Assembly: GCA_907163375.1 (NCBI GenBank)
Contig: CAJQUW010009247.1
Span: forward strand, 310,001-374,000
Direction of reading: 5' to 3'
Length of the DNA: 64,000 bases
Source of the DNA: Prostheceraeus crozeri
Taxonomy: Eukaryota > Platyhelminthes > Polycladida > Euryleptidae
Shown here: positions 53,770 to 64,000 of the stretch, piece after piece
Numbering within the stretch: the stretch's first letter is position 1
How the letters are laid out: each line of letters starts with the position of its first letter
Notes under the pieces: generated by a model
Database searches by the model: none
What the model was told of the DNA's origin: nothing
Seen by the model: only the letters and a program-made list of their open reading frames with translations
Translations under genes and position numbers: made by a program

Positions 53770-54049
53770 CTGTAAACTCTAGGGCGCGAAATTTCGCTTC
53801 AATTAGAAAACCTAGGCACTTGAAATCTAGGCATCAATTCTAGCCAACACAAGGCACGAGTAGACACGAAGTTCATAGTGCCGAATTCGTACTCATTGAT
53901 TTTTCCTTCGATTTCATTGGTAAACACAAATATTCTTGGTGCCTATTAGTGCCTAGTGGTGCTTCGAGGCACTAGAAAGGCACTAACTAGGCGCTAACTG
54001 GCACAAAATTTCGGCTTCGTGCCTAAGTTAGTGCCCTACAGTTTACAGT
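53770..54049. mobile_element. Possible second MITE, abutting the first
   Basis: CTGTAAACTCTAGGGC at the left and GCCCTACAGTTTACAG at the right are inverted with one mismatch. The interior is rich in CTAGGCAC/GTGCCTA words. It shares its first eight bases with the target duplication of the neighbouring element, so one of the two boundaries is uncertain. Confidence 0.5.
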
Positions 54050-54957
54050 GATACGGTAAGACATGATGCAGACCCAATATTTCTGCCTACAGTGGAATAG
54101 AATGTCCTCTTAGCTACACTAATTAAAGGAAAATTTGAAAAATAAGGAAGGGATCTCCTTTATACGAATATGTCGTCAAATCCCCATGCTTGATGCTTAG
54201 TCAGACTAAACGAAACATTCCTGAGAAACTGTACTCCTAAATACAGTCGATTTGACACCTTCTAGCCAATATGGGAGTTTTATATTCTGAAAGAATGGAT
54301 CATTCTCTCTTGCTTTTTGGTTGCTTAGCAGCAATTCTGGTTAGTTTACAGTTAAGTGATGACCGGTAGAGCCCGCAAATGACTTGTATTAATACTCACG
54401 ATAATATATTGACGCAGTGTCTGCCTTAAAAGGATTGCAGAAACAGTGTTTGTCGACTGATTTATAATGTATTCTTGTTGTTGCATTCAGATAGAAAGTA
54501 CAATTGTTGACTCGGAAACCAACCATAAAAGGTTGATCATCATTAAATTAGAATTTTCATTTTGAATTAAAGAATTTTCTCATTTGATGCCGTAATGCAA
54601 TATTAACTTGAAATTGAGAATGAGACATCTCCCTTTTCACCGAGATCCAAGCAACTTCAATCAATTAATAATTTTAGAAAACCAATCTCGGGATTCTAAT
54701 TCTCATTAATTGCGAGCTCCCTAGCGCTTCACTCGTCTACAGACAGGCAGAGGTAAAAGTGAAGCCAGAGGGCAGCGTGCGCTATTCAATCACGTTGCCA
54801 AGATAAAAATTCATTTCAACTGCGTGGTATAACATTTGAAACGAAAGCACTCCGTGAAAAACAATATGTTATTCATGCTACTATCAAACTGAATAGTAGC
54901 ATGAGATAGCTAAGTGAGAAATCGGTAAAAGTAACGAAAATTTTGCAGGGACTCCTG
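54050..54957. other. Spacer before the nested transposon cluster
   Basis: I see no gene or transposon end here. AT-rich, unique-looking sequence. Confidence 0.45.
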
Positions 54958-56176
54958 GGGCCGGTTGCTCGACTTCGACACTTAAGCTCAATCATTAATG
55001 TCCCATTAACGGCTAATGCTCCACTTCGTTAAGTGGGCACTTTTTTAATGTTCGTGTGCGTTGCTGGGATAGGGCATTATCCAAGTGGCCCATTAAGCGT
55101 GACACGTGTACACCTAAAACCACGTGCTAGTACAATTGAACATTTGACTGCATGGGAAGGAGTTCGATTGAGCAGGGATTGGCCACACGTTAACTCGGCA
55201 CTTCGGACTACCAATAATTAGGGTTGATGTAGTCACGTGATAGAGAAATCATCTCTGAACTTATCGTTCATCTGCTATGCAGACAACTGCTTCGCAATTC
55301 TCATGAAACTTGCTTGTGACGAGACGATGACTGAGAAGCAAAACAGAAAGCGCTCACCTGTTTGGACAATCAAAGACACCACAATGTTGGTAGAAATCTA
55401 TGAGAAATACCACATGACAATCATCGGGAAATTGACAGCATTTCGAACTTCAAAATCTCGCAGCGCTGCATGGGATGACTTGCTTGCTGATTTCCTTGCA
55501 ACTGCACCTGACAGCCCTCGTGAAGTCTCGCAGGCAGAGGCGTCGCGACCGGGGGGGGGTGTGGGGGACCGTGACACCCCCCCAATATGAAATTATTAAA
55601 AGATTCAGGTAAAATGAGAAATGTCAGGTAAACTGCCGGTCTGCCGGCGATTCAGCTCCAATATTCACTGCCGTTGTTCTTAGCCACAAAAACACGTCTT
55701 GTCACAAAAACAATTCATAATGTCGGGAAATTCTTACCCTTTCTAGACACCAGAAAGTATATGGTTAGTTGCTGTCGATGATATTGGGTGGTATGCACGA
55801 AAGAAGTATGTACTAGAGGTAGTCGGACTAGGGTAGTTTAAACTAGCTTTGGAAAATGACATGCACCAAACGTAGTAGAAACTCAATCATTCTTACTAGG
55901 TTGCAGATAGTATGTACTTCCCACTATTAATAGAAATGGAAGCATTTTCCATCAAGGGTTCACTCATATGAGTGATTTTCTCATCTTACTTCAAGGTCGT
56001 TCCTGCCGATCAGAAGTTTTATTGGCTATCGTGACTAACCGCGTCATTGATTACTCGAGAGCCAAATGGATTCTTCCGCTCTTTATTTTCTCCTGTCTTT
56101 CGACTCTGAATAGCAAACAAATGCAACGGCAGCTGCAGCCTCGGACACTTGCCGTTAGTTGACTAAAGTGTGAGTT

Positions 56177-56823
56177 ATGGATCGCGAGAGTGAACATACT
56201 TTTTTGAATTCATTGGAGATTATCAGGATGCAACCTTACGTGGGAATACTGTACAGATTCGCGAGAAAAGAAAAAGAGCATGGCAAGACATCACTTGCAA
56301 ATATTCCGCTGCATCTGAAACCGAGGAGAATCGATCGATGGAAGTCCTCCCAAAGAAATGGAACAATATTCAGTCAAGAATCAAAGACAAAGTGCGTAGG
56401 CGCCAATTAACTGGAGGCGGTCAAGAGGTCAAGTTTTCTGATAATGACTTCTTGGCTATGGGAATCATCGGTCTAGACAATCCCACTTTAGCGAAGATCC
56501 CATGTGCAAAGAGTGATGAGGGTCAATCAAGTATGATGATTCCCGAGGAAGTTGGAATGGATAGCTCAGCTGCAGAAGCTCCGGAAGAAGTCGTCGAGAA
56601 CCCTGCGATGCCGAGATGCAAAGCCGCTGCTGCGAAAAGGAAAGTGGATCGATGTGATTTAGGCCTACTACAATTGGAAGAAAAGCATGTTGCTATTGAA
56701 GAAAGAAGATTTCAAATAGAGGAAGAAAAGCTCAATGTTCAGCGAGAAATATTGAATGAAATGACGATCATTCGCCAGTGGCTTCAGGCTAACGGCACAA
56801 CCATTTTGAACATGTCTTTATAA
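56177..56823 (+). pseudogene. Myb/SANT-like accessory protein of the inner Harbinger, frameshifted
   Basis: Two overlapping frames, 56177-56410 and 56338-56823, must be joined near 56335 to make one protein. The second frame has P-K-K-W-N-N-I-Q-S-R-I-K-D-K-V-R, the last helix of the Myb/SANT-like domain. It then has a G-G-G turn, an acidic linker, a basic patch (K-R-K) and a C-terminal coiled coil (E-E-R-R-F-Q-I-E-E-E-K-L). The domain start is degraded, with no clear W-T-x-E-E segment. Its transposase partner downstream is intact, so this copy would need the Myb protein in trans. Confidence 0.62.
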
Positions 56824-57499
56824 AACATTGTAAATACGACTGCATTATTTTTCATGACAAAAAAGGGGATATACTGAAGGCTAATGTGCTGCCCTTGTAT
56901 CAGCAAATTGTGTAACAATGAGTAAAGAAGTGAATTGTGAAGGGGCACCTGGAATTCCTAATAGCAACCTTTTAAGTGAACCATTCTTTAAATTTTCTAG
57001 TTCTTGAAAGGCATAAACCGAATAGCAACTGCATAAGCGAACCAATCAATAAATTTTTCAATCCTTCAACAAATGCTTGTACTAGCAGAGTCGAAGGCAT
57101 GTTGAAGGGATCCAGAGTCTTGTCAAAAGTTGTCAGAAGTAGGCCTGCCTTTGATATATGCGCAATAATGGCCAACGATGCTGAGTTATTCATAATAAAA
57201 ATGAAGTAATGGGCATTTGCTTAATAGAAGCAGGTGAAGCAGATTGCCCTCCATAAGTAAAAAATGAGCAAGGAAAAAGCACAAGTCATTAGAACACAAA
57301 GCGAGCTTTGCGAACATTTGACAGACTGCTGGGGGAAAGAACAATTGCATCCTACAAAATGTGTTATTTGAAGCGTTCCTACTTTGGCTATTTCAGGTGG
57401 TCTCTTAGGCACAATCCATCTTTATTCCGAAGGCAATTATTTATATTAGAGTAAAATAAGAAATTAATGGCTCCATTAAACTTCAAGTTAACAAATCTG

Positions 57500-58555
57500 T
57501 CAATGGTTTTCTGCAAACAAACGCAAAAGATTGTTGCGGGAAGTACGTCCTTGACGACGTAGTTCATGATCTCCTCCGCTTTCACAAATTACTGTTGCTG
57601 GTTGGTCCGGTTCCTCTATTTGCATAGTGGCATCTGGTTCAGGAACTTCATCTTGACATGCAAGACTGAAGTTATGAAGAATAAAGCACACAAGGATCTC
57701 TATACTTTGACGTTGCAATGGTGAAGTAAGAGGTCGGCTTAGACAGCGAAATCTTTGTTTGAGACATCCAAATGCTCGTTCGATCACAACTCGTCCAACT
57801 GATACTGCACGATTATATCGATGTTGTGATGCCGTCATTGGGTTCACAAACGGCGTTGCTAGAAAAGGCAGTTGAGGATAACCACTATCTGCAAGTAAGA
57901 TACCAGGTAAATGGCTGTTGATAAACTTTTGATACACAGAAGAATTTGAGAAAACCCTTGCATCGTGGACGCTACCAGGCCATTCAGCAGACACTGATAA
58001 AAATCTGGTCTTCATATCACATACAGCTTGTACATTAATGGAAGGCCACCCTTTTCGGTTGATGTAGTGATCTGGATAAGACTCGGAATGAGGCTTCAGA
58101 ATTTCAATGTGAGTGCAATCAATTGCTCCAATTACATTAGGCACACGATAATACGCTTCAAACTCGCTCTTTATCGGCGTTAAATCAGGTGGGAATGAAA
58201 TGTAAGTCTTGCTGTGTAAGGCAAAGATAGCTTGCATTACTTGCCAGTTGCTTCTTGAAACGGTTGACTGATCCACACCAAACCAGGCGCCCAATGTTCG
58301 CTGAAACGTTCCGCCTCCCAAGTAATTCAAGCAAAGACAAACTCTTTGTGTAGGCGCTAGCGGATGATTGCGATTTGAGTTCGGGGTCAATGCTGATTCC
58401 AGAGAGTCGATCAAAGTGATCAAATTTTCTCGATCGAATCGAAACAATTGTTTCAGTTCGCAGCTGTCGAAGGAATCAATAAGCGATCTCTCAAAACTCG
58501 CTGTCGTCGAAAACTTGACTGCATGAACATCAATTAACAGGATGTTCATCTTCAC
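57500..58555 (-). CDS. PIF/Harbinger transposase, intact
   Basis: This is a 351-residue HARBI1-like DDE nuclease in one exon. A helix-turn-helix-like region lies at about 66-103 (G-G-T-F-Q-R-T-L-G-A-W-F-G-V-D-Q-S-T-V-S-R). The DDE residues are D146 (V-I-G-A-I-D-C-T-H), D198 (W-P-G-S-V-H-D-A-R) and E259 (V-I-E-R-A-F-G-C-L-K-Q-R-F). The linking Y-I-N-R-K-G-W-P-S-I-N-V-Q motif is present. The tail is basic. The protein cuts the element ends and inserts at short targets, together with its Myb partner. Unlike the other Harbinger transposases in the window, it has no stop or frameshift. Confidence 0.9.
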   Translation of the reverse strand: MKMNILLIDVHAVKFSTTASFERSLIDSFDSCELKQLFRFDRENLITLIDSLESALTPNSNRNHPLAPTQRVCLCLNYLGGGTFQRTLGAWFGVDQSTVSRSNWQVMQAIFALHSKTYISFPPDLTPIKSEFEAYYRVPNVIGAIDCTHIEILKPHSESYPDHYINRKGWPSINVQAVCDMKTRFLSVSAEWPGSVHDARVFSNSSVYQKFINSHLPGILLADSGYPQLPFLATPFVNPMTASQHRYNRAVSVGRVVIERAFGCLKQRFRCLSRPLTSPLQRQSIEILVCFILHNFSLACQDEVPEPDATMQIEEPDQPATVICESGGDHELRRQGRTSRNNLLRLFAENH

Positions 58556-58944
58556 GCATGAGTTTCACGCACTGCAATCTGCTGAAGTGTGCATCTGCGA
58601 TATGTTGAAGTATATAAGTCTCATCTAGATAAGTAAAAAGGTAACTAGGCTCGTTCTAGTATGCACTCGGTAGTAAGATCTGTTGGTACATATGAAATTC
58701 TAGTTCAAACTAGGGAATTCCTGTGTGGATAGTTTGTACTGGGTAGTTCAAACTCGACAAACAGTTTGGTGCATATCGATTCCTAGTAAGAGTTGAACAA
58801 GCAAGTACAAACTATCTAGTAAAAGGTTCGTGCATACCACCCATTGATTTGTCCCGCGAAAGCGGTCAAACATAGCGCGCTGAAAACGACCTCTACCCGG
58901 GATGACTGTATATGCGAGCAGGAGGAACCACAGAATTAAATATT

Positions 58945-59560
58945 TTGTTTATCTGCTTCGGTTTGCTAGAAGTGTGATTAATGAATGTGATAGAAGAATG
59001 TGATGGACGGCACATTGAGGAACCTATTAGGTGGGCAAAAAGGAATTCCTTATACCTTACAGAGATAGGAAAAAAAGTGATTAATGTGAATGTGAGGATT
59101 AAAAGGATTAATGTGAGTTCCAGCAAAGTGCTTCGATTGCCAAAATTCCTTCAGATTCGAAGAATTCAGATCATTGCCCACACGTTTTCTCCATAATATT
59201 GGCCCTTCCGATCATTATTAAAGAAAGTAGCAGGCGTACGAAAATTAGTTCACTTGATGATTTCACATCCTCTCCTCGGCATTGCTCACTGTATGGTGCA
59301 TACATTGAATGGAAGCCAGGCATCGATGTGTGTTTTGGTGTGTGCGAAGTGATATCACAGCACGCACGCATCTCTCACTGGCTCTGTTGTCCTCAGCTGA
59401 CAGCTTATTGTTTGCCATTTCCAATAGCAAGCGATACACGAATTATCCATTCGAGAAGGAGCAAGTTGTCTAATTCTGTGATGTACCATTTCGATATTAA
59501 GGTTACATATAACTCTTCCTTTCTAGGAAACCGAAGCCCGCGCAGATGAATCTAATTCTG
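58945..59560 (+). repeat. Dispersed repeat, copy 2 (inverted partner at 7340-7890)
   Basis: It matches the reverse complement of 7340-7890. It lies within the hAT-type insertion, so it was either carried by the hAT or inserted into it. Confidence 0.75.
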
Positions 59561-61436
59561 TGGGAGGAACAGTCGCTTCGCATTTTCTTAAAAATTGGAA
59601 CATAAGGCGATGTGAGTTAGCTCTCCTAAATTTAAAATATCTAAGTGCAATTGAAATGTAATTCCAGTACCCTACCTATAATGTGGCCAGTGAATATTGG
59701 CACTGAATCACCTGACGCTGAAACGCCTGCAACTCATTCTGCCTAGCTGTGTAGTGTATATTTAGCCGTTGATTCATATAAGTTCTGGCTATTGCGTTGT
59801 CCCTTGAGGAGATGACGTCATCTCTACGGTGGATTTCATCGAACCTTCCTCATACCGCGTCAGTCACACGCGCGCCGCGGAAAGCGCACGGTATGAATAA
59901 GGCACACCGTCCTCTCTGTACGTAGAAGTTTATTGTTAACAGCGTGTTAACTTTCTCGATGCAAACACCATCGAAAATTTCCTTAGCAGTCGAGACTACT
60001 CAATATGAATAATATTCGTATGAACCACCAATTAAATTATTTTTCATTTATAGACGTCATTTCCGGCCGATTAGATGACTAGGTACCTCTTCTGCAGGAT
60101 ATAATCATGAAACATGTTGGAATGTGTGTGTGTGTGTGAGTATGCGTGTGTGCAATAATCAGGTAAATTTTGGTTCTTAGTTGTAAATCAGGTAAAATTT
60201 AGCAAACACCCCCCCAATGATGTGTCCTTAGCGACGCCTCTGCTCGCAGGTTCAAACGAAAAATATCAAATTTGAAAGATGAAGTCCGCAAGCATGGAAA
60301 GTCAATCAGATATCACAAGACTGGTGGAGGACCAGAGCCTGAGAAGCCCCCTCTCTACATTCAGAAGCTATACGATATAATTCACGGTGAGAGTGGTGAT
60401 TCTTTGACAGGCATTGGCTCGGGGGCAGAGTGCGGGAGCAGAGACAGACTACAAGGAGCTGCTGTTGACGAACAAGGCACCAAAGAGCCTGAGAATGCAC
60501 CAATAGACGAGGAATATTTCAAAAATCGGAAGCGGCTAAAACTGTCTGAAGATAAGCAACCATGTAAGTCGGCTCAACTGAATATGTCAGTCAAAAAAGA
60601 TGGCAAGGATGAGCAGATGGCTCTAATCAACGAGCATCGGAAGTTGATTAGAGAACAACGTTACATGGTCTACCTCAAAACTCTAAAAATCCAGAATGAT
60701 CTGCGCGCCGGTGGAATACTTCACGAGTCATTTGAAACATTTTCAAGAAGAATCTGCACTGATGACACTGATTGCATTATTTCTCAAACTTATGAAATTT
60801 TGAACAGTCGAGACATCAATTCGATGCGAACAGCACGAATAAATTGACAACTCTCTTCATAATGCTATGTAAGTGACATGAATATTATTGTTCTACGCAA
60901 CTCCTCATGCAATTTGCAGCGATTTCTGAAAGTTTGAGTTGTTTTCAATTAATTTTCGCTTGGGCTATGTGTTTGGGCAGAGGAAAGGAGAAAGCAAAAT
61001 AACGCTAAGTAGAAAATCGTTGCGGATAATGCATTGCACATGAGTACTTTGAGCTTGAAGTGGCCCACCATAGACTACTTACAAAAGAGCAAAGGACAAA
61101 GTGCAGATGACATAAGGAAGAAGTACAAAAGGGCAGAGGAACATTATATTAATAGAGAAAAGAGACAATATGTCCTTCCATAGCACTGCAATAATTATAA
61201 ATGTCCTGTTATGTCACTATTTCAATCGATGCTATGTAGACCTACCTCTGCTCTTATTGTCTAGACATAGGCTATTGCTCTTATGTCCTTTGTTCATTTA
61301 TCTTGTGCTCTGTTGCCGTCTACCATGTATAGGCCGCTAAAATAGAAAAATAACGAAGGAGGAGGACAGATTCATAGAATAAACAAATGATTCTATTTCG
61401 CAGATACAGTACGCTTAACATGTCAAATTGACTCAG

Positions 61437-62470
61437 TCAAAAATGCTGCTGAAGAAAATTGCGACGAAACAATTGTCCGCTGCCATCTATTTCGCTTATG
61501 GGATTCTCACTGGAGTCCACCTCATAATTCTCTTCCTCGTCAAAGGGCTCTCTGTGCTGCAGATAGATATTATGCAGAACTCCACATGCAGCGATTATGC
61601 GACAAACACGCTTTGGACTCATTCTAATCTCAGAATGCAAGACATGAAACTTTCTCTTCCACCTCCCAAATGTTCGTTCAATTATGCATCTAGTTGTTTT
61701 GTGTGATCTATTATAGCGTTGCTCAGATAGATCACGCGGAACAAGTATTGGTGTCATTAGCCATGACTTACAGGGATACCCGAATCACCCACTAAAATGC
61801 CACGCTGTCGACCACTCTGAAATTCTGCACCAATGGCACTGGACGACAAAATTCTCGAATCGTGAGTACTCCCCGGCCAATCGGCAACTATGTTTAGGAA
61901 TCGACCATTTGAATCACAAATTGCTTGTACATTTATGCTGTGAAAACCTTTTCGATTCACATAGTAAGGCTCCTGTTCACCCCTTGGTGCCTGTATTCTA
62001 ATCTGAGTGCCATCAATGGCCCCTACAACTCCAGGAAATTGCGCAATATCGTAGAATTTATACATGAGATCATGATGATTTGTAGGGAAATACACATATT
62101 TGTCCAATCTGTTAAGTAGACTGAAAGACACATCACGAATAGCTCTGCTAACAGTGGCCTTATCCACACCCATGGAGTCTCCGATAAGATTCAAGAATCC
62201 ACCAGTTGAATAAAATCGCAACGCACATAAGAGCTGTATTTCGGGACTTGCAGCAGTTGATGATTGACTTGTGCGACTCAAATCACTTCGAATTTCATCC
62301 ATCACAAACCAAAACGTGCCTTTCCTCAATTTAAATCGCTGGTAAAATTCTAGATCATCAAGATTATCCAGATCGAGTCTATGCTTGAATTTCCGTGGTG
62401 ATGATGCTACTTCTGTATTCAAAATAGGCAAGACAACAGGGAGAGACATCCTCAAAGTCACTGATAACAA
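61437..62470 (-). pseudogene. PIF/Harbinger transposase of the outer element, one frameshift
   Basis: The frame from 62470 gives 237 residues with an N-terminal helix-turn-helix region, D153 (V-V-G-A-I-D-G-T-Q), the Y-Y-V-N-R-K-G-F-H-S-I-N-V-Q motif and D204 (W-P-G-S-T-H-D-S-R). It breaks off at G-D-S-G-I-P near 61770. The remainder, including the catalytic E in C-I-I-E-R-T-F-G-R-W-K-R, continues in another frame from 61757 to 61437. Comparison with the G-D-S-G-Y-P motif of the intact copy at 57500 points to the loss of a single base at about 61777. Otherwise the gene looks complete. Confidence 0.87.
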
Positions 62471-62651
62471 CAGTAAGTGATGTTAAGTGTCCCGTTAAAG
62501 TAGATCGACAGCTACCTTTAGATTCGAGTATTAACGAGGTCAGCTAAGTTAATGTTCGTTACCCGAGCAACGCACCTTAGCTAAATGCTCCATTAAAGAC
62601 TTCGTTAAGTGCCCATTTAAGCTAAGTGTCGAGGCGAGCAACCGGCCCCTG

Positions 62652-63048
62652 GACCCCCATTGCTCCCATGTGCAATTATCAATTTTTGATGCAAAGTAAT
62701 CGACTCTATTTCATATAATCATACACTTACAAGCACACCAATGCTTAGAAACTCTATTTTGATAACTTAAGATCATCCAGGGCACATTTAGAGTACAATT
62801 TAGAGCTCTCATTCATGTCTACTGTCTTCATGCTGTAAGCAAGAATGATGTAGGCCTAGGCCTATAATTTAGCATAATATCAGCAATTTATTGGCAAAGA
62901 TGAGTTTGATGATGCCAATTAAGTCTATGAATGCAACAAAACTTTAATACTGAACTATGTAATGCATAGATTGAAAATATGTTTACATATTACTAGCGTG
63001 TGTACCTCATCATGCTACCATTCTGACTATACTCCGATTCACTACATG
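62652..63048. other. Spacer
   Basis: About 400 bases of AT-rich DNA without a gene; AGGCCTA words near 62855. Confidence 0.45.
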
Positions 63049-63490
63049 TAGGTGACATTACGCGTAATTACACATGACCCTAAACATCCGTGGCTATGCG
63101 GGATATTGCTGCAATATCTGTTATATAAGTAAGTAGGCCTACAGTTGGCAGTCCTGTTATATAGACTTTGCGTCTCATGTGTCTGCATGTATCAGAGGCT
63201 AAACAATGTGACAGGACCTCAATTTCATGCTCAGGGAAGACAGAACATGCTTAGCGGTTCATCCGTGGTTCAAGCGTCAACGCAGACAACCGTAGACGAC
63301 GCGCAAACTATAAACGCTCGCCCGCGCGGATTCATAGGCACTCCCCATGTTTTAACAATATCAGATCAAGTGATTTCTGACTCTTAGTGCAGCGCGTATG
63401 TATGCGGGTAGAAGAATAGAATGTCCTTAACCACGGATGTTTGGGGTGTTCGGTAATTACGCGTGAATCACGCGTGGCATGTCACCTAGT
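63049..63490. mobile_element. MITE copy C
   Basis: The inverted ends TAGGTGACATTACGCG and CGCGTGGCATGTCACCTA bound this copy. The body is nearly identical to copy B (44367-44807). It is the least disturbed of the three copies and serves as the reference for the interrupted copy A. Confidence 0.8.
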
Positions 63491-64000
63491 GTAGTATGTT
63501 CTGAACGAGCTTGTGAAAGTTGAGCGTAGAGTCTTCACAATCATGAGTATGGAATATATGAAACTTTGAATGTGATCGCCAATGCTTCTAAATCGTGTGA
63601 ATGACTTTATGCTTCCATCAGTAACAATGACAGTCATCCGTTAAGATGTTTGTTCTATATCAAATCTCTTATACGGTCCACTATCTCAACTTAAAAGCTG
63701 CTGCCTCCAAAAGCGAAAACGAAACGCTACTCCAACTTGTTTTTAAGATTTTGTAAATAGTCTTCTATTTCTTCTCTATTTTTTGCTGTCCGATTTTGTC
63801 TTCTTATAACTTTGAGGTAATCACGGTTTCTATGTAGGCCTATCTATACATTGTTCTCATCAATCTGTGCATGTACGTGCTCACCGATTCTTGAAGTGAA
63901 GCAATAGAGTCATTATCATTATTGATTGACCCAGATTCGATTTGAAATCAATCATTTGAGGATTGATCGTGTACACTCGCAGGTCACGTCTTCTGGATTG
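63491..64000. other. Unassigned right edge
   Basis: I see no gene, splice-flanked exon or repeat end in the last 510 bases. Confidence 0.45.

Larger units (their letters stand above)
55786..58841. mobile_element. Inner PIF/Harbinger element with intact transposase
   Basis: The inverted ends GGGTGGTATGCACGAA and TTCGTGCATACCACCC are flanked by ATT at 55783-55785 and 58842-58844. The interior has the two Harbinger genes: a Myb-like gene (about 56177-56823, +) and a transposase (58555-57500, -). TAGTA-CTAG words are frequent near both ends. It is the youngest layer of a three-level nest. Confidence 0.88.
55535..60242. mobile_element. hAT-type insertion (non-autonomous) inside the Myb gene
   Basis: The inverted ends CAGAGGCGTCGC and GCGACGCCTCTG are flanked by an exact 8-bp repeat, CTCGCAGG (55527-55534 and 60243-60250). 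The CAGAGGCG start and the duplication length identify hAT. ACACCCCCCCAAT and CAGGTAAA words lie just inside both ends. Of its 4.7 kb, 3,056 bp is a later Harbinger (55786-58841). The remaining 1.65 kb has no transposase, but it contains the dispersed repeat 58945-59560 and a (GT)n run near 60125. Confidence 0.88.
55327..60841 (+). pseudogene. Myb/SANT-like protein of the outer Harbinger, split by an insertion
   Basis: The 5' part (ATG 55327 to 55534) has the Myb/SANT layout P-V-W-T-I-K-D-T-T-M-L-V-E-I-Y and S-A-A-W-D-D-L-L. The rest (60251-60841) continues with K-R-K-I-S-N-L-K-D-E-V-R-K, a G-G-G-P-E-P-E-K-P-P turn, an acidic linker and a helical tail. The two halves are separated by a 4.7-kb hAT-type insertion with an 8-bp duplication. 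Removing the insertion leaves the frames offset by one base, so there is a further small lesion or a splice site at CAG|G. In intact elements this protein binds the ends and helps import the transposase. Confidence 0.75.
54958..62648. mobile_element. Outer PIF/Harbinger element (host of nested insertions)
   Basis: The inverted ends GGGCCGGTTGCTCGACTTC and its right counterpart (GAGGCGAGCAACCGGCCC) are flanked by CTG at 54955-54957 and 62649-62651. A 3-bp duplication is the Harbinger norm. It holds the usual two genes in opposite orientation: a Myb-like gene (55327-60841, +, interrupted) and a transposase (62470-61437, -). Without the 4.7-kb insertion at 55535-60242 it would be about 3 kb, a normal Harbinger size. 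Confidence 0.88.

Noticed and set aside
1..64000. CRISPR array, prokaryotic operon or riboswitch
   Set aside because: No regularly spaced repeats of that kind, no ribosome binding sites, and clear eukaryotic splice sites throughout.

Overview
This window is metazoan nuclear DNA, probably from a marine invertebrate. It is AT-rich, has GT-AG introns with GTAAGT-type donors and AATAAA poly(A) signals, and is packed with eukaryotic DNA transposons. Only three ordinary host genes are well supported, each with a single coding exon: a four-transmembrane MS4A/CD20-like protein (8188-8739, +), an LDLa-LRR-7TM receptor of the relaxin-receptor/LGR type (16076-18457, +) and a 14-3-3 epsilon-like protein (47258-47992, +). 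The species cannot be named from the sequence.

The centrepiece is a 16.6-kb Polinton/Maverick-like element, 25492-42125. It is bounded by a perfect 6-bp target-site duplication (TTTATC at 25486-25491 and 42126-42131) and by terminal inverted repeats of about 1.25 kb that begin with AG. Its left half carries plus-strand genes: two paralogous proteins of unknown function (26782-27450 and 29199-29765), a RING-like finger plus DEDDh exonuclease (27422-28148), a small orphan (28422-28778) and an intact two-repeat TBP-like saddle protein (30211-30750). Convergent to these is a four-exon, zinc-finger-bearing, protein-primed-type DNA polymerase B gene (36518-31832, -), now broken by one stop and about five frameshifts. 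Beyond it lie a broken orphan gene (37174-37625, +) and a spliced coiled-coil protein (39563-38450, -). I see no integrase, major capsid, packaging ATPase or cysteine protease, so this is not the canonical Polinton gene set. Several genes have a TATA box about 40-60 bp upstream of the ATG or of a leader-exon splice donor. A TATA-binding-like protein in the same element makes this a striking combination.

The rest is layered transposon history. An internally deleted hAT (1324-2193) and a Penelope-like GIY-YIG remnant lie at the left edge. An old PIF/Harbinger copy (transposase exons 11806-13815) has an antisense MADF/BESS gene in its intron. A MITE family has copies at 18653-21465, 44367-44807 and 63049-63490. 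The first copy is split by a DD41D mariner-like element (19801-21283, TA duplication) and a palindromic insertion (18889-19750). A Myb-only Harbinger derivative is at 42844-44255. An apparently complete hAT with an intact 630-aa transposase and a perfect 8-bp duplication is at 49338-52032. The right end holds a three-level nest: a Harbinger at 54958-62648 contains a hAT-type insertion at 55535-60242, which contains a second Harbinger at 55786-58841 with an intact transposase. Each level has its own target duplication.

Long stretches (about 4.1-8.1, 8.8-11.4, 14.3-16.0, 21.5-25.4 and 44.8-47.2 kb) hold no convincing gene, only old dispersed repeats.
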